From contig NZ_JAGGLL010000004.1 of NCBI RefSeq assembly GCF_017874425.1, positions 167,380 through 231,379 on the forward strand: a stretch of 64,000 bases of DNA, given 5' to 3'. This DNA comes from Clostridium punense (GTDB lineage Bacteria; Bacillota; Clostridia; Clostridiales; Clostridiaceae). Below the pieces are notes generated by a model. The model made no database searches and was not told the origin of the DNA. It was given only the letters and a program-made list of their open reading frames with translations. Shown here piece by piece: positions 40,209 to 49,174 of the stretch. Both the position numbers and the translations under genes were made by a program. Numbering within the stretch: the first letter of the stretch is position 1; each line of letters starts with the position of its first letter.

Positions 40209-41522
40209 ATGGGTATAAATTCAAGCAGTCAAATAATATTTCAAATAATACTCATAGCCATTTTAACTTTAGTTAATGCTTTTTTTGCATCTGCTGAAAT
40301 GGCTATTGTATCATTAAATAGAAATAGACTTAAACTCCTCTCTGATGAAGGAAATAAGAAAGCAATCTTATTAGAGAAACTCATGGCGGAACCTAGCAAA
40401 TTTTTAGCAACTATTCAAGTTGGGATTACTTTAGCAGGTTTTTTCGCTAGTGCTTCTGCGGCTACTGGACTATCAAGCGAGTTTGCAATTTTTCTTAACA
40501 GATATAATATTCCCTACAGTAGTAAAGTTTCTATTGTAATTATAACTATAATTCTTTCATATTTTACCTTAGTTTTCGGTGAATTATATCCTAAAAGAAT
40601 TGCACTACAAAAGTCAGAGGCTATTGCAATGGCTGCTGTTAAACCTATAGTATATATTTCTAAAGTCACTATTCCTTTTGTTAAACTTCTGTCTAACTCC
40701 ACAAATCTATTGGTTAGGATATCAGGAATACAAATGGAGAATTTAGAGGAAAAGGTCTCAAAAGAGGAGATTCGTTCGCTTATAGAAGTGGGGCAAGAGC
40801 ATGGAGTGATAAATAAAACTGAAAAAGATATGATAGTAAGTATTTTTGAGTTTGACAATACCATAGCTGAAGAAATAATGACACCTAGAACAGAGGTGTT
40901 TTTAATCGATATAAACTCTGCTTCTGAAAAAATTCTTGAAGATTTGCTAGAAGAAAAATATTCAAGAATTCCTGTATACGAAGAAGATGTGGATAATATA
41001 ATAGGAATACTTTATATGAAAGATTTTATTATTGAGGCAAGTGTGCATGGTTTTAATAAGGTTAATATAAGGGATATTCTAAGAAACCCATATTTTGTCC
41101 CAGTAACAAAAAATATTGATGTTCTTTTTAAAGAATTACAAGAATCAAAGAACCATATGGCAATCCTCATTGATGAATATGGTGGCTTTGCTGGAATTGT
41201 TACCATTGAGGATTTAATTGAAGAAATTATGGGCAATATTTTTGATGAATACGATGATGCTGAACCTGATATAAAGAAACTTGATAATAATACCTATATA
41301 GTAAATGGGTTGCTATCTATAAATGAAGTTAATGACTATCTAAACCTAGATTTAGAATCTGAACATTCAGATACTATTGGTGGTTTTGTGGTGAATTTGA
41401 TTGATAACATTCCTAACAAAGTTAATGAAACTGTTGAATATAATAACATGATATTTAAAGTCGAAGAAGTGAAAGAAAAAAGAATAGAAAAAGTAAGAAT
41501 AATTATTAAAGGGGAAATGTAG
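40209..41522 (+). CDS. CNNM/CorC-HlyC family transporter with CBS domains
   Basis: The 437-residue protein has an N-terminal DUF21/CNNM membrane domain (about 1-195, four helices, with A-F-F-A-S-A-E-M-A-I-V-S-L-N near 22-35). A CBS pair follows (about 210-335, with M-T-P-R-T-E-V and H-M-A-I-L-I-D-E-Y-G-G-F-A-G-I-V-T-I-E-D), then a CorC/HlyC C-terminal domain (about 350-435). Members are implicated in Mg2+ or Na+ efflux. The name hemolysin for the family is misleading. A GGGAGG site precedes the ATG. It is a single-gene unit whose terminator overlaps its last codons. Confidence 0.9.
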   Translation: MGINSSSQIIFQIILIAILTLVNAFFASAEMAIVSLNRNRLKLLSDEGNKKAILLEKLMAEPSKFLATIQVGITLAGFFASASAATGLSSEFAIFLNRYNIPYSSKVSIVIITIILSYFTLVFGELYPKRIALQKSEAIAMAAVKPIVYISKVTIPFVKLLSNSTNLLVRISGIQMENLEEKVSKEEIRSLIEVGQEHGVINKTEKDMIVSIFEFDNTIAEEIMTPRTEVFLIDINSASEKILEDLLEEKYSRIPVYEEDVDNIIGILYMKDFIIEASVHGFNKVNIRDILRNPYFVPVTKNIDVLFKELQESKNHMAILIDEYGGFAGIVTIEDLIEEIMGNIFDEYDDAEPDIKKLDNNTYIVNGLLSINEVNDYLNLDLESEHSDTIGGFVVNLIDNIPNKVNETVEYNNMIFKVEEVKEKRIEKVRIIIKGEM

Positions 41523-41542
41523 GTTTGCCCCTTTAATTTTTT
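41506..41542 (+). terminator. Terminator overlapping the end of the CNNM gene
   Basis: TTAAAGGGG (41506-41514) pairs with CCCCTTTAA (41528-41536), followed by six T. The stop codon is in the loop. Confidence 0.85.
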
Positions 41543-41762
41543 ATGAGTACACTTTATAATAATAGTAGTAAAAACAATGTTACTAAAGTGTTATGATATA
41601 GAGATTATATTGTAACAGTAAATTAATTTTGAAGGTGATTTCTAATAAAAAGTGCTTATGTTGTGAAAGTTATGGAAAAATATTTTTTTACTATGATAAT
41701 TAGTAACTTATAAAGTTTGAAAGCTATTACTGAAGAATAAAGAAGGCTTCATAATAACTTAA

Positions 41763-41787
41763 GAACAATATTGTTCTCTAAGGGAAC
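41763..41787. promoter_or_regulatory. Operator-like palindrome ahead of the PhoP-type regulator gene
   Basis: GAACAATATTGTTC (41763-41776) is a perfect 14-bp palindrome, and its right arm also forms GTTC-N6-GGAAC with 41783-41787. It lies 36-60 bp before the response regulator start, where autoregulation could act. The rest of 41543-41822 shows no gene. Confidence 0.4.
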
Positions 41788-41822
41788 GTAAAGTAAAACA
41801 ATGAAAAGTTAGGGGTTAGATT

Positions 41823-42518
41823 ATGGATAAGAAAGTTTTAATTGTAGATGACGAAAAATATATCCTTGAGTTATTACAGGTAAATTTAGAAAGCAATGGT
41901 TTTGAAGTTATAACTTGTGACAATGGTAATGACGTTTTAGCACTGTGTGAAGCTAATACACCAGATGTTGTGTTATTGGATTTAATGTTACCAGGTTTAG
42001 ATGGACTTGAAATTTGTAAAAAAATTAGAAACCATCCAAAACTTTTTAATACTGTGATAATAATGATTACAGCAAGGGGAGACGAAATTGATAAGGTTAT
42101 TGGATTAGAATTAGGAGCAGACGACTACATGTCCAAGCCATTTAGTGTCCGTGAAGTAATAGCTAGAATTAAAGCAATATTTAGGAGAATTGATGCTAAA
42201 GGCACTAATTCAACCATGAGTATATGTAATAAAAGTGATGGTTTAAGAATTGATTATGAAACAGGAGAAGTTTTTGTTGAAAATGAAAAAATAAATTTAT
42301 CTTATATGGAATTTAAGCTTCTTGAAGTATTAGCTCATAATAGAGGTAATATTGTTCAAAGACATGACTTATTCAAACAAGTCTGGGGCTATGAGTTAAT
42401 TGAAGAAACCAGAACTTTAGACGTTCATATAAGAAAATTAAGAAAGAAACTAGGTGATGATGAGAAATACCCAAATTTAATTGAAACTGTAAGAGGGCTT
42501 GGTTATAAGCTGAAGTAA
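41823..42518 (+). CDS. OmpR/PhoB-family response regulator
   Basis: The 231-residue protein has a receiver domain (1-120) with D-D-E acidic pocket, phospho-acceptor Asp in V-V-L-L-D-L-M-L-P-G near 50-59, and K in M-S-K-P-F near 101-105. A winged-helix DNA-binding domain follows (about 130-230) with E-x-K-L-L-E-V-L-A-H-N-R-G-N-I-V-Q-R and R-T-L-D-V-H-I-R-K-L-R-K-K-L-G. It pairs with the histidine kinase 45 bp downstream. The kinase type suggests a PhoP/PhoR-like system, but no pst or phoU gene is nearby, so the signal is uncertain. Confidence 0.92.
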   Translation: MDKKVLIVDDEKYILELLQVNLESNGFEVITCDNGNDVLALCEANTPDVVLLDLMLPGLDGLEICKKIRNHPKLFNTVIIMITARGDEIDKVIGLELGADDYMSKPFSVREVIARIKAIFRRIDAKGTNSTMSICNKSDGLRIDYETGEVFVENEKINLSYMEFKLLEVLAHNRGNIVQRHDLFKQVWGYELIEETRTLDVHIRKLRKKLGDDEKYPNLIETVRGLGYKLK

Positions 42519-42563
42519 GATTAAATCTAATAGCAATTTTGCTATATACTAGGAGTTGTGCAG

Positions 42564-44318
42564 ATGAGAAAGAAGCTAGTTGCTGGATGTTTAATAGTAA
42601 TACTAGTTAGTTCTGTTATTACTGGAGCATTATCTATAAGTTTAATAAGACAATCTCTTATAAACAATATTTCAGACAGGCTAATTAGTAATGGTAATCT
42701 TATTCATAAAGTTCTACTTAATAAGGAAAATGAAGAAATAAATTATAAAGAGCTTGCAAAAGAGTTGCAAAAAGAAACAAGTCAAAGAATCACTTTTATT
42801 GATGCCAGTGGTCAACTTATAGCAGATTCTATGGATAATATAAGGTTTCATAGTATTAATGGGAAGCCTGAATTGGATAGCGCATTAAATGGAAATAAAA
42901 CAATATTAGTAAATAACGATTTAAATAAAATAACCTACGTTTCAGTGGTGATGCCTGCAATTAAGGTTCAAAATAACTTAGTTATAGTTAAACTTCAAAG
43001 TCCATTAGATTATTTGCATAAGCTCACACAAATTTTGATTAGAAGCATAGGTATTGCTATAATAATTGGTATTTTCACATCAATTAGTATTGGCTATTTG
43101 TACAGTAGAAGAATTTTAAAGCCCATAGGAGACATTACTACGGTATCAAAACTTATTGCTAAAGGAAACTTTAAAAAAAGAGTTAGAATAAGTACTGGTG
43201 ATGAAATTGAAGATATGGGAAATACCTTTAACTATATGGCTGAAACCATAGAAAAAAGTATTAATATGCTTAATGAAAAAAACTTAAAATTAAATGCTAT
43301 TACTATTGGAATGGTAGATGGAATTTTAGCCTTTGATACTAGTGGTAATATAATTCTAGTTAATGATTTAGCTAAAGATATCCTTAACTTACAAGAAGAT
43401 GAATTAGAGGGGAAAAATATATATAATTTCATTGAGAATGATGCTATATTAGAACTAATTGAAGATACTTCAAGAGAAGAACATCAAGATACAAAGGAGA
43501 TGACTTTTAAGTTTAATCCGTCCTTTGTATATAAGGTTAAAGCAAATTTATTTTCCTACGAAGGTGCCCCAGAGAATAAGGGGATGGTATTAGTTTTTGA
43601 AGACATTACTGAGATAAAGAAATCAGAAAGCCTAAAAAGAGACTTTATAATTAATGCTTCCCATGAACTAAAAACTCCTCTAACAACAATTAGTGGTTTT
43701 TTAGAAACCATAAGACTAGGTAACTACAAGAATGAAGAGCAAAAACAACGATTCATGGGAATTATTGAGTCAGAAACTAATAGATTAAAATCACTAACAC
43801 AAAATATGTTAAACTTAGCAGTGTTAGAAAATGTACACGGGTTTGATGAGGAAGGCTGTATTAACTTAAATATAAAAAATATTTTCAACGAACTAAATAG
43901 TGTAGTAGAGTTTTTAGCTGAGAGTAAAGATATAACTCTTCACTTTAATATTCCAGAACATGTGGAGATAAAAATATGTAATAAGGATTGGTTTAAGCAG
44001 TTATTTTTAAATCTAATTCATAATGCAATTAAGTATACTCCACGGGGCGGTAATGTTTATGTTAGCTGCTCACTCAAAGGAAATGAAGCAATATTTATTG
44101 TCCAGGATGATGGAGTAGGAATTAGTGAAGAGGATTTGCCAAGAATATTCCATAGATTTTATAGAGTAGATAAGTCTAGGGCTAGTGAAGTTGATGGCAC
44201 GGGTTTAGGGCTTGCTATTGTGAAGCATATAGTGAAAGTTTTAAAAGGTAAGATCAGTGTTGAGAGTAAGATGGGAGAAGGAAGCAAATTTATTGTGCAT
44301 TTACCAGTAAATAAGTAA
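42564..44318 (+). CDS. PhoR/ResE-like sensor histidine kinase
   Basis: The 584-residue membrane kinase has an N-terminal helix (about 5-28), an extracytoplasmic sensor (30-155), a second helix (about 155-178), and HAMP (about 180-235). PAS (about 240-345) and HisKA follow, with I-N-A-S-H-E-L-K-T-P-L near 360-375, where His is phosphorylated. The C-terminal HATPase has N-L-I-H-N-A-I-K-Y, D-D-G-V-G-I and G-T-G-L-G-L-A-I-V-K. This is the usual PhoR layout of clostridia. ATG 42564, with AGGAG 8 nt upstream, is preferred to GTG 42558. It forms a two-gene operon with the regulator. The inducing signal is not known. Confidence 0.92.
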   Translation: MRKKLVAGCLIVILVSSVITGALSISLIRQSLINNISDRLISNGNLIHKVLLNKENEEINYKELAKELQKETSQRITFIDASGQLIADSMDNIRFHSINGKPELDSALNGNKTILVNNDLNKITYVSVVMPAIKVQNNLVIVKLQSPLDYLHKLTQILIRSIGIAIIIGIFTSISIGYLYSRRILKPIGDITTVSKLIAKGNFKKRVRISTGDEIEDMGNTFNYMAETIEKSINMLNEKNLKLNAITIGMVDGILAFDTSGNIILVNDLAKDILNLQEDELEGKNIYNFIENDAILELIEDTSREEHQDTKEMTFKFNPSFVYKVKANLFSYEGAPENKGMVLVFEDITEIKKSESLKRDFIINASHELKTPLTTISGFLETIRLGNYKNEEQKQRFMGIIESETNRLKSLTQNMLNLAVLENVHGFDEEGCINLNIKNIFNELNSVVEFLAESKDITLHFNIPEHVEIKICNKDWFKQLFLNLIHNAIKYTPRGGNVYVSCSLKGNEAIFIVQDDGVGISEEDLPRIFHRFYRVDKSRASEVDGTGLGLAIVKHIVKVLKGKISVESKMGEGSKFIVHLPVNK

Positions 44319-44329
44319 ATAGATATAAG

Positions 44330-44360
44330 TAAAGGCACTAGGAGTAGTGCCTTTATAATT
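44330..44360 (+). terminator. Terminator of the two-component operon
   Basis: TAAAGGCACTA (44330-44340) pairs with TAGTGCCTTTA (44345-44355) with a GGAG loop. Confidence 0.85.
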
Positions 44361-44576
44361 TAAAACTATGTTAATTTCTCTAAGCTTAAAAATGTCAACA
44401 TAGCGAGTTTAAAAGTGTAATTGTTCTCAAAGGTATAAGGGAAGTTAAAATTTTATTGTAAGAGCACTTAAAAACTAGAAGTTTGTTTCGATAATATGAC
44501 TAAGAGTACTTATTTTTATAATATGATATGCTCTAAGGTATAGACATTAATGGATAAAATTTAAGGAGCTACTTTT

Positions 44577-46322
44577 ATGAAAAAGCAAGATGACAGACAC
44601 CATAAGGAGTTAATAACCTTTGCCACGGTAGAAAATGGATATATATATTGGATTTGGAAAAGAGAGCACAATAACATTTCCTATAGTGAAAATTGGGAGA
44701 GATTATTAGGATACAGAGAAAATGAAATTAGTAATTCGCCAGAAGAATGGATAAAGCATGTAGCAGATGAAGATCTAAAACACATTCACGAAGGTATAAG
44801 TAGTTTATTGCTAGAAGATGAGTTTTCTCTAAGCTATAAGGTAAAACATAGTCAAGGAAGTCATATTGATATTTTAACAAGGATAAAAGTTATATCAAGA
44901 GATGAACAGGGAAAGCCTTTGTGCATATTAGGTACTCATGAAGATATAACAGAAGTAACAAAAATAAAGAAAGAACTAGCAACAAATCAAGAGAACTTTG
45001 AATTAGTATATGCTAAGCTTGAAAATTGTGCATTTTATGATAGTCTTACAGGACTTCCAAATAGAATCAACATTGAAACGAAACTAAATATGATAATTAG
45101 TGATGCAATATCTAATAGTACTAAGGGAGCAGTACTATTTATAGATTTAGATAACTTTAAGAATTTAAATGATACATTAGGACATTCTTTCGGAGATGAA
45201 GTTATAACTAAGGTGGGAGAGGTAATTAAGCATATTTGTCATGGTGATGTCAGTTCAGCAAGGGTTGGTGGTGACGAATTTGTTGTAGTTATACCAAAGT
45301 TCACCCATATAACAGAGGTTATAGATTTTACTAAAAAAATATTAAAATCATTAGAAGAAATAAGAACAATTAATAATAATGATATAAATTTATCTACTAG
45401 TATAGGAATTAGTATTTTCCCAGAACAAGGAGAAAGTTCCACTCATCTTTTAAAGTATGCTGATATTGCAATGCATAAGGTAAAAGAGAGTGGGAAAAAC
45501 AATTTCAAGTTCTATACAGATGAAATGACAAAAGAAATAGAAAATAAGATGGAAATTCAGAAACATTTAATTAAAGCAATTGAGAAAAATGAGCTAGTAC
45601 TCCATTATCAACCACTTATAGATGCTAATACTGAAAGTGTAGATAGTGTAGAGGCTTTGATAAGATGGTATCATCCTACTAAGGGGATGATTTCTCCATT
45701 AGTTTTTATACCTATTGCAGAAGAATTTGGAATTATTAGGGATCTTGGAACTTGGGTACTAAATACCGCATGTATGCAAAATAAAGAATGGTCAGATAAA
45801 GGATTTGCACCTATTAAAGTATCAATTAATGTTTCACCTCTTCAATTAGAACAGGGAGATTTTGTAGTAGTAGTAAAAAATGCTTTGAGTAAAAGTGGAC
45901 TAGATCCTAAGTACCTTCAATTAGAAATAACTGAAAATGTAAGTATGAAATTTATTGATGAAAACATTAAAATTTTAGAGGAATTAAGGACTTTAGGAGT
46001 TAATATTGCTATGGATGATTTCGGAACGGGTTACTCCTCACTTAATTATCTTATGAAATTGCCAATAGATTCGTTAAAAATTGATAAATCCTTTATAGAT
46101 AATATAAATGAGAGCAGTAATAAAGAACTTATTATGGATACAATTATAAAATTAGCACATAATCTAAATTTGGAAGTCATTGCAGAAGGTGTTGAAACCT
46201 CAGATCAACTTAATATACTTAAAAAAATGAGTTGCAATAAAATTCAGGGATACTTTTATAGTAAGCCCTTGCCAAAAAATGATTTAGAGGAATTCTTAAA
46301 CAAAAAAATAGTTAATTTATAA
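44577..46322 (+). CDS. PAS-GGDEF-EAL cyclic-di-GMP protein
   Basis: The 581-residue soluble protein has a PAS domain (about 20-130), a short coiled linker, a GGDEF domain (about 155-320) with intact G-G-D-E-F and D-S-L-T-G-L-P-N-R, and an EAL domain (about 330-575). The EAL domain has E-A-L-I-R-W, the Glu in L-E-I-T-E-N, D-D-F-G-T-G-Y-S-S-L, the Lys/Asp of K-I-D-K-S-F-I, and A-E-G-V-E. Both catalytic signatures look intact, so it may both make and degrade c-di-GMP, with the PAS domain setting the balance. There is no membrane helix. It is a single-gene unit with its own terminator. Confidence 0.93.
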   Translation: MKKQDDRHHKELITFATVENGYIYWIWKREHNNISYSENWERLLGYRENEISNSPEEWIKHVADEDLKHIHEGISSLLLEDEFSLSYKVKHSQGSHIDILTRIKVISRDEQGKPLCILGTHEDITEVTKIKKELATNQENFELVYAKLENCAFYDSLTGLPNRINIETKLNMIISDAISNSTKGAVLFIDLDNFKNLNDTLGHSFGDEVITKVGEVIKHICHGDVSSARVGGDEFVVVIPKFTHITEVIDFTKKILKSLEEIRTINNNDINLSTSIGISIFPEQGESSTHLLKYADIAMHKVKESGKNNFKFYTDEMTKEIENKMEIQKHLIKAIEKNELVLHYQPLIDANTESVDSVEALIRWYHPTKGMISPLVFIPIAEEFGIIRDLGTWVLNTACMQNKEWSDKGFAPIKVSINVSPLQLEQGDFVVVVKNALSKSGLDPKYLQLEITENVSMKFIDENIKILEELRTLGVNIAMDDFGTGYSSLNYLMKLPIDSLKIDKSFIDNINESSNKELIMDTIIKLAHNLNLEVIAEGVETSDQLNILKKMSCNKIQGYFYSKPLPKNDLEEFLNKKIVNL

Positions 46323-46331
46323 AAAAATATG

Positions 46332-46383
46332 AAAGAGTTGATACCTAAACTTACAGTAATATCATTGGTACAGCTCTTTTTAT
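46332..46383 (+). terminator. Terminator of the GGDEF-EAL gene
   Basis: AAAGAGTTG-a-TACC (46332-46345) pairs with GGTA-CAGCTCTTT (46367-46379) with one wobble, followed by T. Confidence 0.75.
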
Positions 46384-46397
46384 ATTGAATTTAATTA

Positions 46398-46572
46398 GGC
46401 ATCTTCAAAAAATAAACAAGTCAGTATGCTCGGCTATTTTGAGTTATACTGCGTCAACAGAACCCTTAGATAGCTCTACTATCTGCAGAACCTGTTTCCT
46501 TGTCGGCACAAGCTTGCTTGTGAACTCAAAATATCCTTTACATCTTTGACTTGTTATTTATTTTCACATGCC
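46398..46572 (-). mobile_element. MITE-like repeat, copy 1 (reverse orientation)
   Basis: A 175-bp element bounded by imperfect terminal inverted repeats (GGCATCTTCAAAAAATAAAC at the left and GGCATGTGAAAATAAATAAC read inward from the right, both going on to AAGTCA). It is flanked by TTA on both sides (46395-46397 and 46573-46575), a likely target duplication. It has no ORF. It is the reverse complement of the copies at 52406 and 55708. It holds the AAGCTTGCTTGTG segment and a hairpin around TAGATAG. Confidence 0.8.
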
Positions 46573-46730
46573 TTAAAAGAAAAAGTTTCAAATTCATTGG
46601 ATTTATTAAAATTTTACGGGTAAAATAAATTTAGAAATTTATATACTAAAACATAGTTTTGGTGTATAATAAAGTTCGTGTGTAATAATACAGTTTTGTT
46701 AAATTTTAGTACACAAAGGAGGCATAATTA

Positions 46731-47852
46731 ATGGACTTTTTATTAAGAGGTATTAGTTCTATAACCATTCAACAGGTAATAATGTGGATTATTGGATCAG
46801 TACTTATTTATCTAGCTGTGAAAAAAGACTTTGAACCAGCACTATTATTACCAATAGGTTTTGGGGCAATTCTTGTAAATATTCCTTTCTCAGGAGCAGT
46901 AACACAAATTATTGGTGGACATGAAGAAATAGGAATAATAGATAACCTATTTAGTATGGGAATTGCTAATGAGTTATTTCCACTAGTTTTATTTATTGGT
47001 ATAGGTGCCATGATTGACTTTGGACCTTTACTAACAAACCCTAAGATGTTACTTTTCGGAGCAGCAGCACAATTTGGTATATTCTTTACAATAAGTGCGG
47101 CGGCTTTACTAGGCTTTGACCTAAAGGATGCAGCTTCAATTGGAATCATAGGAGCAGCAGATGGGCCTACGTCAATATTCGTAGCAAACTTTTTTAATAG
47201 TAAATACATAGGGCCAATAACAGTTGCAGCATACACATATATGTCTTTAGTACCAATAATACAGTCAATAGCAATTAAAATGGTAACAACAAAGAAAGAA
47301 AGACAAATAAGAATGAAGTATAACCCTGCAGCAGTTTCAAAAACAACAAAAATACTATTCCCTGTAGTGGTTACAATTATTGCAGGATTAATTGCTCCAA
47401 CAGCAGTATCCCTAGTAGGATTCTTAATGTTTGGAAACTTAATCAGAGAGTGTGGAGTATTAGAAAGATTATCACAAACTGCTCAAAACGAATTAGCAAA
47501 CCTAGTAACACTATTATTAGGTATCACTATTGCATCCAAAATGAGAGCAGAATATTTTGTAACTTTTGAAACTTTAACAATAATAGGCTTAGGACTTGTA
47601 GCCTTTATCTTTGATACAATTGGAGGAGTACTATTTGCAAAGTTCCTTAACTTATTCTCAAAGGAAAAAATCAATCCAATGGTAGGAGCAGCAGGAATAT
47701 CAGCATTCCCAATGTCAGCTAGAGTAATTCAGAAGATGGCACAAAAGGAAGATAACCAAAACTTCTTACTTATGCATGCGGTATCAGCAAACGTAGCAGG
47801 ACAGATAGCATCAGTTATTGCCGGCGGACTTATAATTTTTCTACTTGGATAG
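46731..47852 (+). CDS. oadB: Na+-transporting decarboxylase beta subunit (OadB/GcdB type)
   Basis: The 373-residue membrane protein has 9-11 hydrophobic segments and the beta-subunit signature G-I-I-G-A-A-D-G-P-T-S-I-F near 142-154, whose Asp is implicated in Na+ binding, plus E-L-F-P-L-V-L-F-I-G-I-G-A-M-I-D-F-G-P near 82-100. In the complete pump it couples decarboxylation of a carboxybiotin carrier to Na+ export. Here a small gamma-like gene follows 12 bp later, but no alpha (carboxyltransferase) or biotin carrier gene is present, so the partner is elsewhere or the pair acts otherwise. The acid used cannot be named. Confidence 0.9.
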   Translation: MDFLLRGISSITIQQVIMWIIGSVLIYLAVKKDFEPALLLPIGFGAILVNIPFSGAVTQIIGGHEEIGIIDNLFSMGIANELFPLVLFIGIGAMIDFGPLLTNPKMLLFGAAAQFGIFFTISAAALLGFDLKDAASIGIIGAADGPTSIFVANFFNSKYIGPITVAAYTYMSLVPIIQSIAIKMVTTKKERQIRMKYNPAAVSKTTKILFPVVVTIIAGLIAPTAVSLVGFLMFGNLIRECGVLERLSQTAQNELANLVTLLLGITIASKMRAEYFVTFETLTIIGLGLVAFIFDTIGGVLFAKFLNLFSKEKINPMVGAAGISAFPMSARVIQKMAQKEDNQNFLLMHAVSANVAGQIASVIAGGLIIFLLG

Positions 47853-47864
47853 GAGGAATTAAAT

Positions 47865-48005
47865 ATGAGTGAAAATATAAAAGTTTTTTTAGAAACACTT
47901 CCAGTGATGGCTAAAGGTATGGCAGGAATCTTTGTAGTTATGTTTATTATTTTTCTTTCAATAAAATTGCTAAATTCAACTTTCAAAGTAGAAAAAGAAA
48001 AATAA
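47865..48005 (+). CDS. Small single-helix protein, OadG-like decarboxylase gamma subunit candidate, 46 aa
   Basis: The ATG follows an AGGAGG site 12 bp after the beta-subunit gene. The product starts MSENIKVFLETLPVMAKGMA, has one hydrophobic helix (G-I-F-V-V-M-F-I-I-F-L-S-I) and ends in a charged tail. The position directly after oadB and the single-helix layout fit an OadG-type gamma subunit, which stabilises the complex. It is shorter than usual and I see no Zn-binding His cluster, so the call rests on context. Confidence 0.6.
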   Translation: MSENIKVFLETLPVMAKGMAGIFVVMFIIFLSIKLLNSTFKVEKEK

Positions 48006-48133
48006 TCTAAGTTATATTAGAATACAAAATATGAAAGGAGTGCATTTTCAATGAACAGAAGTGCACATCTTTAATTGTTTGATTTATAGAAAATTTACAT
48101 CTATGTTTCCTATATGAAATAAATTGTAGGATG

Positions 48134-48171
48134 AAAAAAGTGCCAACATAAAAATATGTTGGCACTTTTTT
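48134..48171. terminator. Strong bidirectional terminator
   Basis: AAAAAAGTGCCAACATA (48134-48150), an AAAA loop and the perfect complement at 48155-48171. It serves the oadB unit and the convergent DUF5670 gene. Confidence 0.9.
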
Positions 48172-48323
48172 TATACTTTTCTTCTTCCAAATATTAAATC
48201 GATTAAAAAGATTACTACTGCAGCTATTAATAAAAAGTGAATAGCAGTACCAAAGAAGTTAAAAAGAAATCCAATTAGCCAAAATGCAAATACTATTCCA
48301 CCTAGCCATCTTAAAAATCCCAT
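48171..48323 (-). CDS. DUF5670 (lmo0937) family small membrane protein, 50 aa
   Basis: A minus-strand ORF with GGAGGT just before the ATG encodes a protein starting MGFLRWLGGIVFAFWLIGFL, with two hydrophobic helices separated by F-F-G-T-A-I-H-F, and ending F-G-R-R-K-V. Length and pattern match the lmo0937/DUF5670 family of tiny membrane proteins (W-x-x-G...H-x-L-L...I-x-x-L). The function is unknown; relatives are often stress-linked. It stands alone, and its stop codon touches the terminator. Confidence 0.75.
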   Translation of the reverse strand: MGFLRWLGGIVFAFWLIGFLFNFFGTAIHFLLIAAVVIFLIDLIFGRRKV

Positions 48324-48407
48324 AAATATTACCTCCTTATTAATTTACTTTAAAAAGTAAACTTCTTTATATTAAGGGTATTTATAGTATTTACAGTAAA
48401 ATAAATA

Positions 48408-49157
48408 TTATTCTATTTCGGTAAGATGATTCCAATATCGACTAGGCATCATACGTTTTTGAAGTTTAGAGTTTGTTCTTTCTTTTATGGTAGTAGAATT
48501 AAAGTAAGTTTTCCAAAGATCACTATAAATTCCTTGTTCCTCACAACTAAGGAGTGATTGATTTTCAAGGGAGTTTAAGTCTCGAATAATCCATTGGCCC
48601 TGACTATGAAATATTGCGGTTTTTCTTTTTATATCATGAATAATGAAATTTTGGTTTTTAAATCTACTGGCAAAGTGGGCGCCAATAAGCGGAAGAATGT
48701 TATGGTCAGGCTCAATGGCACTATAATAAAAGTCTTCTTCCATATTTTTAAATCTAATAAAGCCCAAAAATCTATGACTTTCTAGTGAAACTTTTCTACT
48801 TGTTTTTAAAACCTGTATAACAGTCTCATTGTGCAAATGGGAATCTAACTCCTTTTTAAGTTTAAAACCTAGAACAATAAATTTGTATAGCAGTGTAAAA
48901 ATGTCTTTATCGCTGCTTAAGGAACAATAATATATATGAATAAGAGATTGTTTAGAAAACTCTCTTTTAAGAGCAGTATTAACCTTTTTGCTTTTTGTCT
49001 CATCTGTAGTTATATTAATAAATTCATCTACTAAATTATACTCTTCCTCATAACAGCTATTAGGGATTATTTTATTAGGTTTTTTATCTGTATAATAACT
49101 ATGGTATACAGCTGTAAGAAAACCCTCAAAAGTATCATTAAAAACATATATTATCAT
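48408..49157 (-). CDS. TIGR03915/DUF4130 family DNA-metabolism protein
   Basis: The 249-residue protein begins I-I-Y-V-F-N-D-T-F-E-G-F-L-T-A-V-Y, the opening of the DUF4130/TIGR03915 family, and contains R-F-L-G-F-I-R-F near 130-137 and H-F-A-S-R-F near 164-169, also typical. This family occurs with the radical SAM protein encoded just upstream, and the pair is predicted to act in DNA repair or modification (established as a genomic association, not biochemically). The two genes lie 17 bp apart on the same strand, forming an operon. Confidence 0.88.
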   Translation of the reverse strand: MIIYVFNDTFEGFLTAVYHSYYTDKKPNKIIPNSCYEEEYNLVDEFINITTDETKSKKVNTALKREFSKQSLIHIYYCSLSSDKDIFTLLYKFIVLGFKLKKELDSHLHNETVIQVLKTSRKVSLESHRFLGFIRFKNMEEDFYYSAIEPDHNILPLIGAHFASRFKNQNFIIHDIKRKTAIFHSQGQWIIRDLNSLENQSLLSCEEQGIYSDLWKTYFNSTTIKERTNSKLQKRMMPSRYWNHLTEIE

Positions 49158-49174
49158 AACTTTTCACCTTCAAA

